From: Pseudomonas sp. ANT_H4
GTDB lineage: Bacteria > Pseudomonadota > Gammaproteobacteria > Pseudomonadales > Pseudomonadaceae
Length of the DNA: 64,000 nucleotides
Assembly: GCF_008369295.1 (NCBI RefSeq)
Contig: NZ_VOBG01000012.1
Coordinates: 1 to 64,000 of the forward strand
Direction: 5' to 3'
This document shows positions 35,538 through 44,376 of the stretch, in pieces. The position numbers were made by a program, and so were the translations under genes. The stretch's first letter is position 1. Every line of letters begins with the position of its first letter. The notes beneath the pieces were generated by a model. It was not told the origin of the DNA, ran no database searches, and saw only the letters and a list, made by a program, of their open reading frames with translations.

Positions 35538-36926
35538 TCAGGACGGGTTCGGCCAGTGGTGGATTGCGCCACGCCAGCTCTCATAGGTTTTAGCAATTTG
35601 CAGCAGCCAGATATCAGCGAAGCGCGGTGCGACCATTTGCAAACCGATGGGCATGCCGTCGGCGGCGAAACCGCAGTTGATCGACAGTGCGGGTTGTTCG
35701 CCCATATTCCACGGCACGGTGAAGACGATGTGCTCGAACGGTTGTTGCGGGTCATTGCTCGGCGACGGCCACTCGGCGGGGAAGGCATTGACCTGGTTGG
35801 TGGGCGAGAGGATCAGGTCCAGATCGCTGAACGCTTGCGCTGCGCGGCGGCGCATTTCGAACGTCTGGTTGAAGCCCTGCACGGCTTGCACGCCCGTGAT
35901 GTCGGCGCCCGGTGCGGCCCAGTCGCGGATATAGGGCAAGACTTTGTCGAACTGCTCACTGCTCAAGGCCGACAAATCGCCCCATTGCCGGGCGCGCCAG
36001 AAGTGGTCGAGGCCGTCGAGTTGTGCGCGGTCCATGATCGGTGGGATCAGCGTGACTTTGGCGCCATGGGCCTCAAACAACCGTGCGGCTTGCTCGACCG
36101 CCTCGCAGACAAACCCCTCCGGTTGCAGACCGGCACCGGGTTCGAGCATCAAACCGACACGCAGGCCCTTGACCGACAGCGGTTGGTTGCTCCACTCGGT
36201 GGTGAGCGGCGCCAGGCTGGTGGCGTCGCGGGCATCGGGGCGGGCCAGGTGCTGCATCATCAACACGCAGTCGTCGACCGTGCGGGTCATGGGGCCGGCG
36301 GTGCGGCCGGTGTAATACGGGTCGATGGGGATTCGCCCCAGCGTCGGTTTGAAACCCACCAGGCCACACCAGGCGGCGGGCAGTCGCACCGAGCCGCCGA
36401 TGTCGGTGCCGATGTGCAACGGGCCGTAACCGGCAGCGGCGGCAGCGGCGGCGCCGGAGCTAGAACCGCCGGTGTTGTTGGCGACGTTCCACGGGTTGCG
36501 GGTGATGCCGTGGAAACTCGACAGGCCGGAGGAGAGCATGCCGAAATCGGGGGCGGTGGTTTTAGCGAGAATGATGGCGCCGGCTTCGCGCATTCGTGCG
36601 GCGGGTGGGGCGTCGTTCAGGGCCGGCGTGAGTCGGGTGGCGGCGCTGCCGAGGGGGATCGAGGTGCCTTTTGTGGCGATCAGTTCCTTGACGGTGACGG
36701 GAACGCCGTCGAGTACGCCATTGGGTTGGCCTTTGTTCCAGCGCTCGGTGGAGGCTTGGGCTTGCTGGCGGACCTGGCCCGGGTCGAAGGCGTAGAGGGC
36801 GCGGATTTTTGGTTCCCAGCGATCGATATGGGCCAGCAGGTGGTCGTAGTAGTCGATGGGGGACAGTTGCCGGCTGGCGAATTGCTCCAGCAGTTGCGCG
36901 GCCGTGAGGGTGTGCAGATCAGTCAT
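35538..36926 (-). CDS. Amidase signature family hydrolase (second copy)
   Basis: This 462-residue enzyme has a complete triad: Lys80 in GVPVTVKELI, Ser155 in NTGGSSSGAAA and Ser179 in GTDIGGSVRLP. It clearly resembles the amidase at 24610-26013 in its first 80 residues and general layout, but they are diverged paralogues. Cotranscription with the MHS transporter is likely. Confidence 0.88.
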   Translation of the reverse strand: MTDLHTLTAAQLLEQFASRQLSPIDYYDHLLAHIDRWEPKIRALYAFDPGQVRQQAQASTERWNKGQPNGVLDGVPVTVKELIATKGTSIPLGSAATRLTPALNDAPPAARMREAGAIILAKTTAPDFGMLSSGLSSFHGITRNPWNVANNTGGSSSGAAAAAAAGYGPLHIGTDIGGSVRLPAAWCGLVGFKPTLGRIPIDPYYTGRTAGPMTRTVDDCVLMMQHLARPDARDATSLAPLTTEWSNQPLSVKGLRVGLMLEPGAGLQPEGFVCEAVEQAARLFEAHGAKVTLIPPIMDRAQLDGLDHFWRARQWGDLSALSSEQFDKVLPYIRDWAAPGADITGVQAVQGFNQTFEMRRRAAQAFSDLDLILSPTNQVNAFPAEWPSPSNDPQQPFEHIVFTVPWNMGEQPALSINCGFAADGMPIGLQMVAPRFADIWLLQIAKTYESWRGAIHHWPNPS

Positions 36927-37167
36927 CGAGCGCTTCCTTGGGGTGGGCCTGGGCTCATGGCGGGTGGCTATTGGTCTGGACTATATAAACCCCTTGGGGG
37001 ATCGGCCATCACAAACGAGGCAGGGCGGTGTTGCGCTTTTGTGTGCACTCGGGGTGGCGCAAGCAAGTCGGCACGCCTATCTCAGCGGTGATTAACCCTC
37101 TGAGCGGTAGTGGCTATTGGCCGTTGCCCTGATAGACTTCCTGCATTCATCCAGGATCAACGAGACC

Positions 37168-38226
37168 ATGCCAGCTACAGGAGGAAAAGGACTTGCGCTC
37201 GCCAAACGCCTGTACAAATCCCGCGGCCTTGGGCTGAGCCTCGGGTTTATCTGCGTGGTTGCCGGCATGTATCCATTGGCCCCACCCAACTGGGTCTGGG
37301 CCTGGATGATCATCAACGCCTTTGTCTGGCCGCACCTGGCTTACCAATGGTCGCGCCGCGCCAAAAACTCCCTGCGTACCGAGCACCGTAACCTGCTGTT
37401 CGATTCGTTTTGCGGTGGTTTCTGGGTCGCTGCCATGCAGTTCAATCCGCTGCCCAGTGTCACCACCTTGTCGATGATGACCATGAACAACGTCGCCATC
37501 GGCGGCCCACGGTTCATGCTCATCGGTTGGCTGGCCCAGGCGCTGGGGATAGGCGTGTCGATATTGATATTCACCCCGACATTCATCGCCTTGACCAGCG
37601 AAACCCAGCTCTACGCCTGCCTGCCGATCCTGATGATCTATCCCCTGGCCCTGGGTTGGATTTGTTACCGCCAGGCCATCACCCTGGCCCAGCACAAACG
37701 CGAGTTTCTGGCCCTGAGTCGCACTGACAGCCTGTCTGGTTTGCTCAATCACGGTGCCTGGAAAGACCACTTGGAAATCGAGTTCCAACGCTGCCGCGAA
37801 GAGCAGCAGGGCGCCGCCATCGCCTTGATCGACATCGATCACTTCAAGGTCATCAATGACACCTACGGCCATGTCGCCGGCGATATTGTGCTGCGCCAGT
37901 TGAGCAAAGTGCTACGCCAGAACCTGCGGGCCACTGACTTGGCCGGGCGTTATGGCGGTGATGAGTTTTGCGTGATTCTGCCGGACATGCCCCTGGGCCG
38001 CGCCACCGAAGTGATGGAGGCCTTGCGCGACCGCTTCAGTTCCCTCGGCTACGCCCAGGACCCGACTTTGCGCGCCAGCCTGAGCATCGGCCTGGCGCCG
38101 TATCAACCGTCTCACGACGATGCCACCAGTTGGCTCAACGATGCCGACCAGGCGTTGTACGAGGCCAAGAGCAGCGGGCGTAATCGGGTCAGTGCAGTGC
38201 AGGGGAGTTGGCTGAGGTCGGTTTGA
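37168..38226 (+). CDS. Membrane-bound diguanylate cyclase (MASE2-GGDEF, AdrA/DgcC-like)
   Basis: This 352-residue protein has an N-terminal membrane sensor of four to five helices (residues ~20-172, MASE2-like, with MMTMNNVAIGGP between spans) and a GGDEF domain. The active site is intact (RYGGDEF, 261-267), and an allosteric inhibition site RxxD is present at 254-257, five residues upstream. It should therefore make c-di-GMP with product feedback, promoting biofilm or exopolysaccharide. The start at 37168 precedes the MASE2 region; an in-frame TTG at 37117 is less likely. Confidence 0.88.
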   Translation: MPATGGKGLALAKRLYKSRGLGLSLGFICVVAGMYPLAPPNWVWAWMIINAFVWPHLAYQWSRRAKNSLRTEHRNLLFDSFCGGFWVAAMQFNPLPSVTTLSMMTMNNVAIGGPRFMLIGWLAQALGIGVSILIFTPTFIALTSETQLYACLPILMIYPLALGWICYRQAITLAQHKREFLALSRTDSLSGLLNHGAWKDHLEIEFQRCREEQQGAAIALIDIDHFKVINDTYGHVAGDIVLRQLSKVLRQNLRATDLAGRYGGDEFCVILPDMPLGRATEVMEALRDRFSSLGYAQDPTLRASLSIGLAPYQPSHDDATSWLNDADQALYEAKSSGRNRVSAVQGSWLRSV

Positions 38227-38294
38227 GGATCAACAAACCGGCTTTTGTCAGGTAGGGTGTGGCGCTACCTTCCAACAAAAACAAGGATCGGTTC

Positions 38295-39530
38295 ATGACC
38301 TTCAATTTTCACCGCACCTTACTGGCCGCCACCCTGGTGCTGTCTTTTGGCTTGGCAATGCCGGCCTTCAGCGCCGAACCTCACAAACTGATCCAGGCCG
38401 ATGCCGAACAGTACAAGGCCGATGCCCTGAAACTGCTGGAGCGCCTGGTGAATATCGATTCGGGTTCCGGCTACGAACCCGGCCTGACCCAAGTGCGGGA
38501 CATCGCCGTCGATGAGCTGAAGCAACTCGGTTTCAGCATCGAACTGGTGCCGGATGCTGCCGCCAACAACAGCCATGTGATCGCCACCCTCAAGGGCACC
38601 GGCAAAGCGAAAATCCTGCTGATGGCGCACATGGACACCGTGTTCAAGGAAGGTTCGGCGGCCGAGCGGCCGTTTCATATCAAGGATGGCCGCGCCTACG
38701 GTCCAGGGGTGATGGACGACAAGGGCGGCATCGTTGCCGGGATCTATGCCTTGAAAGTGCTGAAAAACCAGAACTTCAAGGACTACGCGCAGATCACCTT
38801 CCTGCTGGACGCCAGCGAAGAAACCGGCTCCGACGCCGCCACCGATCTGATCAAAAAAACCGCCAAGGCCCACGACGTCACCCTCAACCTGGAACCGGGT
38901 CGCCCGGCCGATGGGCTGGTGGTTTGGCGCAAGGGCAGCGCCACCGCCGTGGTCGAGGTCAAGGGCAAGGCCGCTCACGCCGGTGTCGCGCCGGAACTGG
39001 GTCGCAACGCGGCGATGGAAGTGGCGCACCAGATCCTGCAACTGGGCAAGCTGGGGGACGAGGAGAAGAAGACCACCATCAACTTCACCGTGCTCAAGGC
39101 TGGCGACCGCACCAACGTGATCCCCGATCAGGCCATCGCCAAGGCTGACGTGCGAGCGGCGTTGCCGGAAGAATTTGATCGCATCGAGAAGGATCTTGCG
39201 CGGGTTTCGGCCAATAAATTGATTCCGGAAACCGAAGTTAAAACCACCCTGCAACGCGGCTTGCCGCCGATGCCGCAAACGCCGGAGTCGGACAAGTTGG
39301 TGGCCATCGCCCAAGGTATCTATGGCGAGTTGGGCCGCAAGCTGACCATCGAAGGCAGCGGCGGTGCGGCGGATGCCAGCCTGTCGGCAGGCGTGGGCAC
39401 GCCGACGCTGGATGGTTTCGGGATTGTCGGGGGCAATATCCACACTTCAGAGGAATATGCCGAAGTGGAGAGCGTGGCGCCGCGGATTTACCTGTTGAGC
39501 CGGATGATCATGGAGCTTTCCAGGCGCTGA
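38295..39530 (+). CDS. M20 family peptidase, glutamate carboxypeptidase (CPG2)-like
   Basis: This 411-residue secreted zinc peptidase has a signal peptide (cleavage near AFSAEP) and the M20 metal motifs: LMAHMDTVF, GPGVMDDKGG, DASEETGSDAA, NLEPGRP and the C-terminal NIHTSEEY histidine. This family cleaves C-terminal glutamate from folates and peptides in the periplasm. AAGGA lies eight bases before the ATG. The gene stands alone; its substrate is inferred from family. Confidence 0.9.
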   Translation: MTFNFHRTLLAATLVLSFGLAMPAFSAEPHKLIQADAEQYKADALKLLERLVNIDSGSGYEPGLTQVRDIAVDELKQLGFSIELVPDAAANNSHVIATLKGTGKAKILLMAHMDTVFKEGSAAERPFHIKDGRAYGPGVMDDKGGIVAGIYALKVLKNQNFKDYAQITFLLDASEETGSDAATDLIKKTAKAHDVTLNLEPGRPADGLVVWRKGSATAVVEVKGKAAHAGVAPELGRNAAMEVAHQILQLGKLGDEEKKTTINFTVLKAGDRTNVIPDQAIAKADVRAALPEEFDRIEKDLARVSANKLIPETEVKTTLQRGLPPMPQTPESDKLVAIAQGIYGELGRKLTIEGSGGAADASLSAGVGTPTLDGFGIVGGNIHTSEEYAEVESVAPRIYLLSRMIMELSRR

Positions 39531-39612
39531 TATGAAGAATAAGTACTTACTCATCTTTTGAGACTCGTCATTAGCTACGCGAGCGTTGACCGTCATAGAG
39601 GTGGATACCTGT

Positions 39613-40521
39613 TTACGCCATATCGCTTTGCACAAACGCTTCGCCAAGAAAATCGATCAAGGTGCGCACCGACGGCAACAAGCCCCGGCGTGATGGGAAG
39701 ATTGCATGGACGATCCCGGTTCTCGGCGACCAGCCGGGAATCAGGCTCACCAAGCGGCCCGCCGCGATGTCTTCGCGCACCACCACGCTGGGCAGGTGCG
39801 CCACGCCGACACCGGCGCACGCCGCATGCCGCAGGGCGAGCAGGTCATCGGTGATCATTCGCGGGAAATGCCGGATCACCGCACTGGCGCCGTTCTCACC
39901 AAACAACTCCCACTGATACTCCCGCTGCCCCGAGCCCCAATGCAGGCTCGGCAAGCCATTGAGGTCGGCCGGCAGCGGTGGGTTCGACAGGTGTGACACA
40001 AACAGCGGGCTGCCCACAAGGCACTGGGTGCTGTTGCCCAGCACCTTCATCACCAGATCGGTGTTTTCCAGTGGAGGGAAGCGGATGCGCAGGGCGACAT
40101 CAACGCCTTCGTGGATCACATCGACCCGCCGGTTGGTGCTCTCGATATGCAATTCCACCAGCGGATACTTGAGCATGTAGCGAGTCAGCATCGGCCCGAC
40201 CCAGGAGTTGAGCAGGGCGGTGGGGCAGCTCAGACGCACGATACCCTGGGGTTCGGAACGGTTGCGCTCGATCACTTCGGCGGCGCTTTCGGCTTCCACG
40301 CGCATCGCCAAGCAGCGCTGGTAATAGGCCTGGCCGATCTCGGTGAGGGAACAATGGCGGCTGGAGCGGTTGATCAAGCGCACACCCAGGCGCTCTTCCA
40401 GCTCCGAAATACGTCGGCTGAGCTTGGACTTGGGCATGCCCAGCGCCCGGCCTGCCGCTGCAAAACCACGGTGTTCAACCACCTGGGTGAAGTAATAGAG
40501 GGTGTTGAGGTCTTCCACCAT
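39613..40521 (-). CDS. LysR-family transcriptional regulator
   Basis: This 302-residue regulator has an N-terminal winged helix (LNTLYYFTQVVEHRGFAAAG, RALGMPKSKLSRRISELEE) and a C-terminal effector domain typical of the CrgA-like branch. It is divergent from the pirin and isochorismatase genes, with 106 bases between them, and is their probable regulator. Confidence 0.9.
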   Translation of the reverse strand: MVEDLNTLYYFTQVVEHRGFAAAGRALGMPKSKLSRRISELEERLGVRLINRSSRHCSLTEIGQAYYQRCLAMRVEAESAAEVIERNRSEPQGIVRLSCPTALLNSWVGPMLTRYMLKYPLVELHIESTNRRVDVIHEGVDVALRIRFPPLENTDLVMKVLGNSTQCLVGSPLFVSHLSNPPLPADLNGLPSLHWGSGQREYQWELFGENGASAVIRHFPRMITDDLLALRHAACAGVGVAHLPSVVVREDIAAGRLVSLIPGWSPRTGIVHAIFPSRRGLLPSVRTLIDFLGEAFVQSDMA

Positions 40522-40627
40522 CGTTCTCCAAATAGAACGCTAAGGGTCATTTTTGCTGTCTAGTGCTGAAAAGGTAACGGATTTAAGGTGTGTCCATGAA
40601 CTGCTTTCACCCATTTGGAGACACACC

Positions 40628-41494
40628 ATGAAAAATATCATCGGTATCTACACCAGCCCGCGAGGCCATTGGGTGGGCGACGGCTTTCCGGTTCGCACCC
40701 TGTTTTCCTACGACACCATGGGCAAGCACATCAGCCCGTTCCTGTTGCTGGACCACGCCGGTCCTGCCGACTTCACCCCCACCGAACAACGTCGTGGCGT
40801 AGGCCAGCACCCTCATCGCGGCTTTGAAACCGTGACCATCGTCTACAAGGGCGAAGTCGAGCACCGGGACTCCACCGGCGCCGGTGGCAAAATCGGCCCG
40901 GGCGATGTGCAATGGATGACGGCCGCCAAGGGGATTCTCCACGAGGAGTTCCATTCCGAGGCCTTCGCCCGCAGTGGCGGCGCGCTGGAGATGGTCCAGT
41001 TGTGGGTCAACCTGCCGGCCAAGGACAAAATGGCCGACGCCGGTTACCAGACCATCCTCGACGGCGATATCCCGTCGCTGCCTCTGGCCGATGGTGCCGG
41101 CAGCCTGCGCTTGATTGCCGGCGAATTTGCCGGAGCCCAAGGCCCGGCGCGCACCTTCACGCCGATTGACGTGTGGGATGTGCGACTCAACGCCGGCAAG
41201 GTCGTGACCCTGGACCTGCACGCCGGACGCAACACGGCCCTGGTAGTGCTCAAGGGCACGGTGCAGGTCAACGGTTCGGAACTGGTGCGCGAAGGGCAAT
41301 TGGCGCTGTTTGAACGCGATGGCGATCAGATCAGCCTGGAGTCCAACAACGACGCCATGGTCCTGCTGCTCAGCGGCGAGCCCATCGACGAGCCTATCGT
41401 CGGCCACGGTCCGTTCGTAATGAACACCGAGCAGGAAATCCACCAGGCCTTCGCCGACTTCCAGTCCGGCCAGTTCGGCCAGATGCACGGATAA
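40628..41494 (+). CDS. Pirin family protein
   Basis: This 288-residue bicupin has the conserved pirin metal-binding residues in VGQHPHRGFETVTIVYKGEV (two histidines) and ILHEEFHSE (His and Glu). Bacterial pirins include quercetinases and redox-linked regulators. GGAG lies eight bases before the ATG at 40628. With the downstream isochorismatase-like gene and the divergent LysR gene it forms a common Pseudomonas arrangement. Confidence 0.9.
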   Translation: MKNIIGIYTSPRGHWVGDGFPVRTLFSYDTMGKHISPFLLLDHAGPADFTPTEQRRGVGQHPHRGFETVTIVYKGEVEHRDSTGAGGKIGPGDVQWMTAAKGILHEEFHSEAFARSGGALEMVQLWVNLPAKDKMADAGYQTILDGDIPSLPLADGAGSLRLIAGEFAGAQGPARTFTPIDVWDVRLNAGKVVTLDLHAGRNTALVVLKGTVQVNGSELVREGQLALFERDGDQISLESNNDAMVLLLSGEPIDEPIVGHGPFVMNTEQEIHQAFADFQSGQFGQMHG

Positions 41495-41619
41495 GCGTTC
41501 GCCGGGGCCATAGATGGCCTTTACTCCTTAATCTTGCGTGCGCCGACCTTTTGGTGGGCGGCACCCGATTCACCCACGCCGAACCGACTCGGCATAACCA
41601 CTGAAACGAGGACTACCCC

Positions 41620-42246
41620 ATGACTACAGCCTACAAACGTCTCGACAAGGACAACGCCGCCGTTCTGCTGGTTGATCATCAGGCTGGCCTGCTGTCCCTG
41701 GTACGTGACATCGAACCGGACAAGTTCAAGAACAACGTGCTGGCCCTGGCCGACCTGGCCAAGTACTTCAACTTGCCGACCATCCTCACCACCAGCTTCG
41801 AAACCGGCCCCAACGGCCCGCTGGTGCCGGAACTCAAGGCGCTGTTCCCGGATGCGCCGTACATCGCCCGCCCAGGCCAGATCAATGCCTGGGACAACGA
41901 AGACTTCGTCAAGGCGATCAAGGCCACCGGCAAGAAACAGCTGATCATTGCGGGCGTGGTGACGGAAGTGTGCGTGGCATTCCCGGCGCTGTCGGCCCTG
42001 GCGGAAGGTTTTGAGGTGTTTGTGGTGACGGATGCGTCCGGCACCTTCAACGAAATCACCCGTCATTCGGCCTGGGACCGCATGTCGGCCAACGGTGCGC
42101 AACTGATGACCTGGTTCGGCCTGGCCTGTGAACTGCATCGCGACTGGCGCAACGATGTGGAAGGTTTGGGGGCTTTGTTCGCCAACCACATCCCGGACTA
42201 TCGCAACCTGTTTACCAGCTACAACGCCTTGACTGGCGCCAAATAA
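41620..42246 (+). CDS. Isochorismatase-family hydrolase (YcaC-like)
   Basis: This 208-residue cysteine hydrolase has catalytic Asp in AVLLVDHQAGLL and catalytic Cys in IAGVVTEVCVAFPALSAL. The overall sequence follows the YcaC group, octameric enzymes of uncertain substrate. It is 125 bases after the pirin gene and probably under the same LysR regulator. Confidence 0.88.
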   Translation: MTTAYKRLDKDNAAVLLVDHQAGLLSLVRDIEPDKFKNNVLALADLAKYFNLPTILTTSFETGPNGPLVPELKALFPDAPYIARPGQINAWDNEDFVKAIKATGKKQLIIAGVVTEVCVAFPALSALAEGFEVFVVTDASGTFNEITRHSAWDRMSANGAQLMTWFGLACELHRDWRNDVEGLGALFANHIPDYRNLFTSYNALTGAK

Positions 42247-42372
42247 AACAACACTGCCGTCTCAGCCAGCTCCCACACTGTTTTGCGCGATGGCGGGTAT
42301 TTGCATTCTGGCCCTATACCCGCCATCCGCTTTTCATGCGATCTTCACCCCATTCGCCCTGGAGTCGCCTGG

Positions 42373-43815
42373 ATGCTCTTATTTATCTCCGATCACCCGA
42401 TGCTCTGCGCCGTGGCGTTGATCCTCATCGACATCGCCGTCTGGCGCCTTTTCTCCGTCAACCCCGGAAACTGGAAGTTGGTGGCACGGCTGGTGATCTT
42501 TGCCGTATTCAGCGCCGTGTTGTTCAACGACGGCATGAACCCGATGCTGGTCGCGCCCTATGCCGACAACACGCCCTTGCACTTGGCCGCCACGGCCTTG
42601 CAGATCGGCTGGTGGTTGTTTGCCGCGCGCACTCTCACGGTGTTGCTCGGTGCGCTGATGATGCAACGGGTCGGCCACACCGGGCGGTTGTTGCAGGACC
42701 TGATGGGCGCGGTGATTTTCCTGATCGCCATCATCGCCGCCATGGCCTACGTGCTCGACCTGCCGGTCAAGGGTGTGCTGGCCACCTCCGGCGCCGTGGC
42801 GATCATCGTCGGCCTGGCCTTGCAAAGTACCTTGAGCGACGTGTTTTCCGGGATTGTGCTCAATACCACCAAGCCTTATCAGCTTGATGACTGGATCTCC
42901 ATCGACGGCACCGAAGGCCGCGTCACCGATATCGACTGGCGCGCCACGCGCCTGCAAACCTCCCAGGGCAGCATGGCAGTGATTCCCAACTCGCTGGCGG
43001 CCAAGGCCAAGATCATCAATTTCTCGCGCCCAGCGGACATGTTCGGTTTGGCGGTGAGCCTGCAAGTCAGCCCCCATGCGCGACCACAAACCGTCCTTGA
43101 TGCCCTGGAGCGGGCGATGCAAGGCTGCCGGCCGCTGCTGGCCAAACCTGCGCCCAGCGTTGCCTTCAAGACCTCCGCCAGCGGTGGCGTGGAGTATGAA
43201 ATCAGCGGTTTCGTGCCCGCCATGACCCTCAAGCGCGAGGTGCGCAACCAGCTCTACGACCTGGCTTATCGGCACTTGCAGGCGGCGGGGGTGAGCTTGC
43301 TGTCATCCGCCGAAAGCGCCACGCCTGCTCCCACTTCCCGAGCACGGGCGCTGCTGGAAAGCTCGAATATTTTCTCCACCCTGCGTCAGGAAGAGAAAGA
43401 AACCTTCAGCCAGAACATGACCCTGCAAACCTTCCGCGCCGGCGACATGATCCTGCCTGAAGGCGAGATCAGCGATCACCTGTTCATCATCGAATCCGGG
43501 GTGATTTCGGTGATCCTGAGCAAGGCCGGGCACAAGTTTGAAGCGGGTCGCATGGGGCCGGGCGAAGTGATTGGGGAGGGCGGGATACTGTCGGACCAGG
43601 CCATGCAGGCGGACTTCACCGCCAAGACCTACTGCACCCTGTACCGTATTGAAAAGGAATACCTCAAGCCGTGCCTGGACGCGCGCCACGACATCAGCGA
43701 GGCGATGAAAAACCTGTTGGATTTCCGCTTGCACGCAGCGCAGAACCTGACTCAGGAAAGCCCTGTGGTGCCGGTGAAAAAGGGCTTTATGCAGTGGTTG
43801 CGCAGCCGCACCTGA
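42373..43815 (+). CDS. MscS-type mechanosensitive channel with C-terminal cyclic-nucleotide-binding domain
   Basis: This 480-residue protein has several N-terminal membrane spans and an MscS core: the pore helix and beta domain around ATSGAVAIIVGLALQSTLSD, VFSGIVLNTTKPYQLDDWIS and PNSLAAKAKIINFSRP. Residues ~335-450 form a cNMP-binding domain (FRAGDMILPEGEISDHLFII, ESGVISVIL, GEVIGEGGILSD). This links channel gating to a nucleotide ligand, as in MscCG/bCNG-type channels. GGAG precedes the ATG by about ten bases. Confidence 0.88.
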   Translation: MLLFISDHPMLCAVALILIDIAVWRLFSVNPGNWKLVARLVIFAVFSAVLFNDGMNPMLVAPYADNTPLHLAATALQIGWWLFAARTLTVLLGALMMQRVGHTGRLLQDLMGAVIFLIAIIAAMAYVLDLPVKGVLATSGAVAIIVGLALQSTLSDVFSGIVLNTTKPYQLDDWISIDGTEGRVTDIDWRATRLQTSQGSMAVIPNSLAAKAKIINFSRPADMFGLAVSLQVSPHARPQTVLDALERAMQGCRPLLAKPAPSVAFKTSASGGVEYEISGFVPAMTLKREVRNQLYDLAYRHLQAAGVSLLSSAESATPAPTSRARALLESSNIFSTLRQEEKETFSQNMTLQTFRAGDMILPEGEISDHLFIIESGVISVILSKAGHKFEAGRMGPGEVIGEGGILSDQAMQADFTAKTYCTLYRIEKEYLKPCLDARHDISEAMKNLLDFRLHAAQNLTQESPVVPVKKGFMQWLRSRT

Positions 43816-43938
43816 CTCTGATTTGCGTAGCAGCCTGGGCTTGCATTGGCTACCTGTTCTTCGTCCGAATTGGCTATTTGTCCACGCCTGTGAGGTGACT
43901 AAGCTGGTCACCAATCCCCACTGTCCTGGAGCATCACC

Positions 43939-44376
43939 ATGCAAGCTCGTACCGATTTCTACACCGCTTCCCCCGACGCGATGAAGGCCATGCTCGCCCT
44001 CGAAGCCGCGGTCGGCAAACTCTCTCTGGAACTGCCGCTACTGGAACTGGTACGCCTGCGCGTCTCGCAGATCAATGGCTGTGCCTTCTGCCTGGACATG
44101 CACACCGCCGATGCCCGCAAGGGCGGCGAGACCGAACGCCGTCTGTACACCGTCTCGGCTTGGCGCGAAACGCCATTCTTCACCCCTCGCGAGCGTGCGG
44201 CCCTAGCCTGGGCCGAAAGCCTGACCCTGATCAGCCAGACTCATGCTTCGGATGAAGATTACGCGTTGCTCAGCACCGAATTCAGCCCGCAAGAGCAAGT
44301 CGACCTGAGCGTGGCCATTGCCACCATCAACAGCTGGAATCGCTTGGCAGTGGGCTTTCGCAAGATGCCTAAATAG
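43939..44376 (+). CDS. AhpD/carboxymuconolactone decarboxylase-family protein
   Basis: This 145-residue protein has the AhpD-like CxxC redox pair and histidine in INGCAFCLDMHTADARK, suggesting peroxide or alkylhydroperoxide reduction. Its stop codon abuts that of the convergent TonB receptor gene with no spacer. Confidence 0.88.
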   Translation: MQARTDFYTASPDAMKAMLALEAAVGKLSLELPLLELVRLRVSQINGCAFCLDMHTADARKGGETERRLYTVSAWRETPFFTPRERAALAWAESLTLISQTHASDEDYALLSTEFSPQEQVDLSVAIATINSWNRLAVGFRKMPK

